Source: Amphirosellinia nigrospora
Taxonomy: Eukaryota; Ascomycota; Sordariomycetes; Xylariales; Xylariaceae
Reading direction: 5' to 3'
DNA length: 64,000 nucleotides
Assembly (NCBI GenBank): GCA_004123355.1
Contig: SCHM01000004.1
Coordinates: 7,777,017-7,841,016, forward strand
Of this stretch, positions 61,501-64,000 are shown piece after piece (position 1 is the first letter of the stretch; each line of letters opens with the position of its first letter). The notes beneath the pieces were generated by a model that was given only the letters and a program-made list of their open reading frames with translations, was not told the origin of the DNA and searched no databases. The position numbers and the translations under genes are program-made.

Positions 61501-63928
61501 TGTTTGTTTGCTATTTAAAGGTTTTTTAGCGTTTTATATTAAGTTATTTTGTTTCTTTTATTTTTTTTGTATTATAAGTTATTTTTATAGCTATATTAGC
61601 TAAAACCGTTTTAAAGGTTTAAAAAAGTGTTCTGTTAAATTTTATTAGCTTAATTGTTTGGTATTTTTTATATAGCCGAAAATGTTACCCTATTTATAGA
61701 AAATATGTTTTTTAAAGTTATATTATTAAAAAACGTATAGTTTAGCATAACGCCTTTAATTACGGTCCAAAGTTTTATAGTATTTTTTATCGTTATAAAC
61801 TATGCTGTAATTTTGTGTTTTTTATAACTATTAGTTTAATTTTTTTGATATTATATATAGTGCTTTATTTTTATAATTTATAGGGCTAGAGCTTTAAAAC
61901 TAATAATTGCGAAATATAGCAGCTTATATAACTGTAGTCCTAAAATATTATAACGTATTACTGTTGTTTAGTTGGGCTTAAAACAAGTTATAACGGTTTT
62001 ATAACTATGTTTTAACTTATTTTTTTAAGGTTATTTACTGCCCTTGTTTAATTTAATTATATAAATAGGGCTATTTTAGGCCTTATTAAATAAATTTTTT
62101 AGTTTTTGGTCGATCTGGTTGTTTTTTAGGCGCTCCGTAGTACTTCGTTTAAGTTCTTCGGGGTTTTGTTATTATTTTCTATAAAATATACTTGTTTTTA
62201 CGGCTTGCTTTTAAAAAACTTATATTAGTTTTAAATTTTTCGAACTTATTAGCTAAGTTATTGCGGTATAGCGTACTTTTAATTATAACGATTAGCCGGA
62301 CTAGCTTTATAGTTTCGTTATTTTAGGCTATTATATTTTTTCGCGGCAGTTTTTAGCTTAGTAGCCAGGCTTATTATAGTTAAAACATATATTATTGCTA
62401 CTTTTATTGCGTATTTATCGTTATAGTTTTGTTATTTTATATCGTTATTATTAACTTGTAAATATAGCTAATTTCCCGGCTATTAATATAGAGGTTTAAA
62501 ATAGTAAGTATTAGTATTTTCGGGGTTATTTCCGTATTATTAACTAGTTAAATCTAGCTTATGGTAAGTTTGCTTACTGTATTTCTGTAATATTATAATT
62601 ATAATAAGGTGCTATTATACCTTAAAATTATACAGTAATTTCGGGGGTACTATAAATTTTCGGTTCTATAGAAGTTATAGTAATTATTCCTAATATTGTA
62701 TTGCTTTTTTTATAATTTAGCCTATATTCTATTTTTTGCTAAACGCTTTATATTAAGCTAAATATTTAAAGCATACGTAGTAAGCTTATTAATTATATAA
62801 CGTTATATGTTTGCTAGATATTTTAAATACTTCTTGGTAGTTGATAGAAAGCTTCTTGTAGTTTTTAAAAATAGCTTATATATATTTCGTTTTAAGCTAG
62901 CAATAGTCCTATAAATACCGTTAAAAAGCTATGTAGTGCGTTATAAATATTTAATATTTAGATTATTATTTAGAAAGTCGATCTAAATAGCTGCTATATT
63001 ATTATTTTAATAAATAGCGCTATTTGTTAAAAATTATTTATTAATTCGAGCATAACTTTTTAGTTTATAATTCGTAAAGCATTAAAGCTTATATTAGTTG
63101 TACTTAAATTTAGCGTACTTTATTTAGTATAATATAATTGGCTCGAATTAAACTAAATTAGGTAGTATAATTACTTTATTTTATCTTTGTATTTGTTTAG
63201 CTTAATAGCGTTGCTCGCTAAAAATATGTTAGGAAAAATGGCCTAAACTCGCTATTTTTGTCGGGTTTAAATAAAATTTAGGCTTTTATATTTTTATAAG
63301 TTTAATAAAAAATCTTTTAATTGTTTTTAATTAGTTACGTTAGTTAATTGTTGTATATATACTTTATTTGTTTTTTTAGCACTTATAAGTACGTAAAAAG
63401 TTTGCTATTATATTTGCTAGTATACCCGCTAGAGCTAATAGCGTTAGGGTTGTTGCTAGTTTTATTGTTATATTTATTAGTATAGTTATAGTGCTGCTAC
63501 TTTAGTTTTGTAAACTTAGTTCTTGGAAACTTTTTTTATTTTTATTAATATAGCTTCGAATCGTAAGTTTATTTTCGTTTTTAATTAGTTGATTCGTTTA
63601 GCTATATTAATTATTAATGTGTTAATATAAATATTATAGCTTATTATATTTGTAGCTAGTAGGACGCTTATTAGGTTATTTAACGTTAGGTTGTTTATAT
63701 TTGTTATAGAGCTGCTACTTTTTGCTTCGAAATAAGCTCTTGTAAAGTTTGCTATTATATATAGGATAAATATTGCAAAGTATACTTTTAAAATAGGTTT
63801 TGATAAAGTGTTTAATTAACGTAATTGCAAGGTTAAATTTTTGTAGGTTGGTCGGCTGCAGGGTTATTTATAATCGCGCAACTAGTTTTAAATAAAGCTA
63901 TAAAGCTGCGTAAATAGCTATTTATACG

Positions 63929-64000
63929 TGCTTAGCAACCTATATTAAATAACCTACAGGGCTTTCACTATTACGGTTTAGGCTATATAAATTAGTTCTT
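63929..64000 (-). repeat. Right (5') LTR, first 72 bp
   Basis: Second copy of the terminal repeat, truncated by the window end. The sequence just left of 63929 is where the primer-binding site should be; it is too changed to name the tRNA. Confidence 0.85.

Larger units (their letters stand above)
58431..64000 (-). mobile_element. Decayed Ty3/Gypsy LTR retrotransposon, RIP-mutated, cut by window end
   Basis: An LTR element read on the minus strand, at least 5.57 kb, with direct terminal repeats whose left ends are at 58431 and 63929. Parts recognised on the minus strand, right to left: a gag CCHC zinc knuckle (about 62343-62387) and the Ty3/Gypsy reverse-transcriptase block around the VMPFGL-NAP region (about 60950-61030). 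Gag then RT in this order, with room for RNase H and integrase to the left, fits Ty3/Gypsy; the integrase was not recognised. It is broken throughout by dozens of RIP-type changes and is a fossil. All seven differences between the two visible LTR stretches are transitions, as RIP would make. Confidence 0.8.

Overview
The window is nuclear DNA of a filamentous ascomycete (Pezizomycotina; a Sordariomycete is my guess but is not proven). Evidence: many short introns of 50-120 nt with GT...AG ends and CTAAC-type branch sites, fungal gene families (ACS-type MFS transporter, YAT-type amino-acid permease, NudF/LIS1, Stu2/Alp14, SAPS, GH20), and two AT-rich blocks whose sequence is almost stripped of CpA/TpG, the usual mark of repeat-induced point mutation (RIP).

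Layout. 1-14.5 kb: normal GC, sparse genes. It holds the 3' part of a spliceosome-disassembly G-patch protein (TFIP11/Ntr1), an ACS-family transporter, a doubtful small ORF, a 5-kb gene-poor stretch with a 186-bp hairpin element that looks like a Tc1/mariner-type MITE, and an amino-acid permease. 14.6-36.5 kb: a gene-free, extremely AT-rich RIP block with at least five tandem-repeat arrays, an inverted repeat, hexamer microsatellites and small islands of unmutated sequence; a clean 200-bp solo LTR with a 6-bp target duplication sits at its right edge. 36.6-58.4 kb: a gene island with a small Cys-rich protein gene, a coiled-coil protein gene (-), STU2/Alp14 (-) divergent from LIS1/nudF (+), a secreted GH20 hexosaminidase (+) and a SAPS phosphatase-subunit gene (+). 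58.4-64 kb: a second RIP block that is one decayed Ty3/Gypsy LTR element on the minus strand, cut by the window end.

Function. The best-defined genes are housekeeping or nutrient-uptake genes. The divergent STU2-LIS1 pair links two microtubule plus-end/dynein factors across a 2.2-kb shared upstream region. SAPS is a Sit4/PP6-type phosphatase partner, and GH20 is a secreted chitin-degrading enzyme.

Sequence quality. Nearly every conserved gene is interrupted by one-base losses in short homopolymers, mostly G or C. Adding the inferred bases gives integral codon counts in every gene where I could do the sum. I read this as indel error from an unpolished long-read assembly, not as mass pseudogenisation. 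I did not recognise a clear novel multigene system; the most unusual items are the hairpin element, a repeated perfect 10-bp palindrome (TACCTAGGTA) in intergenic DNA, and the array-rich AT block.
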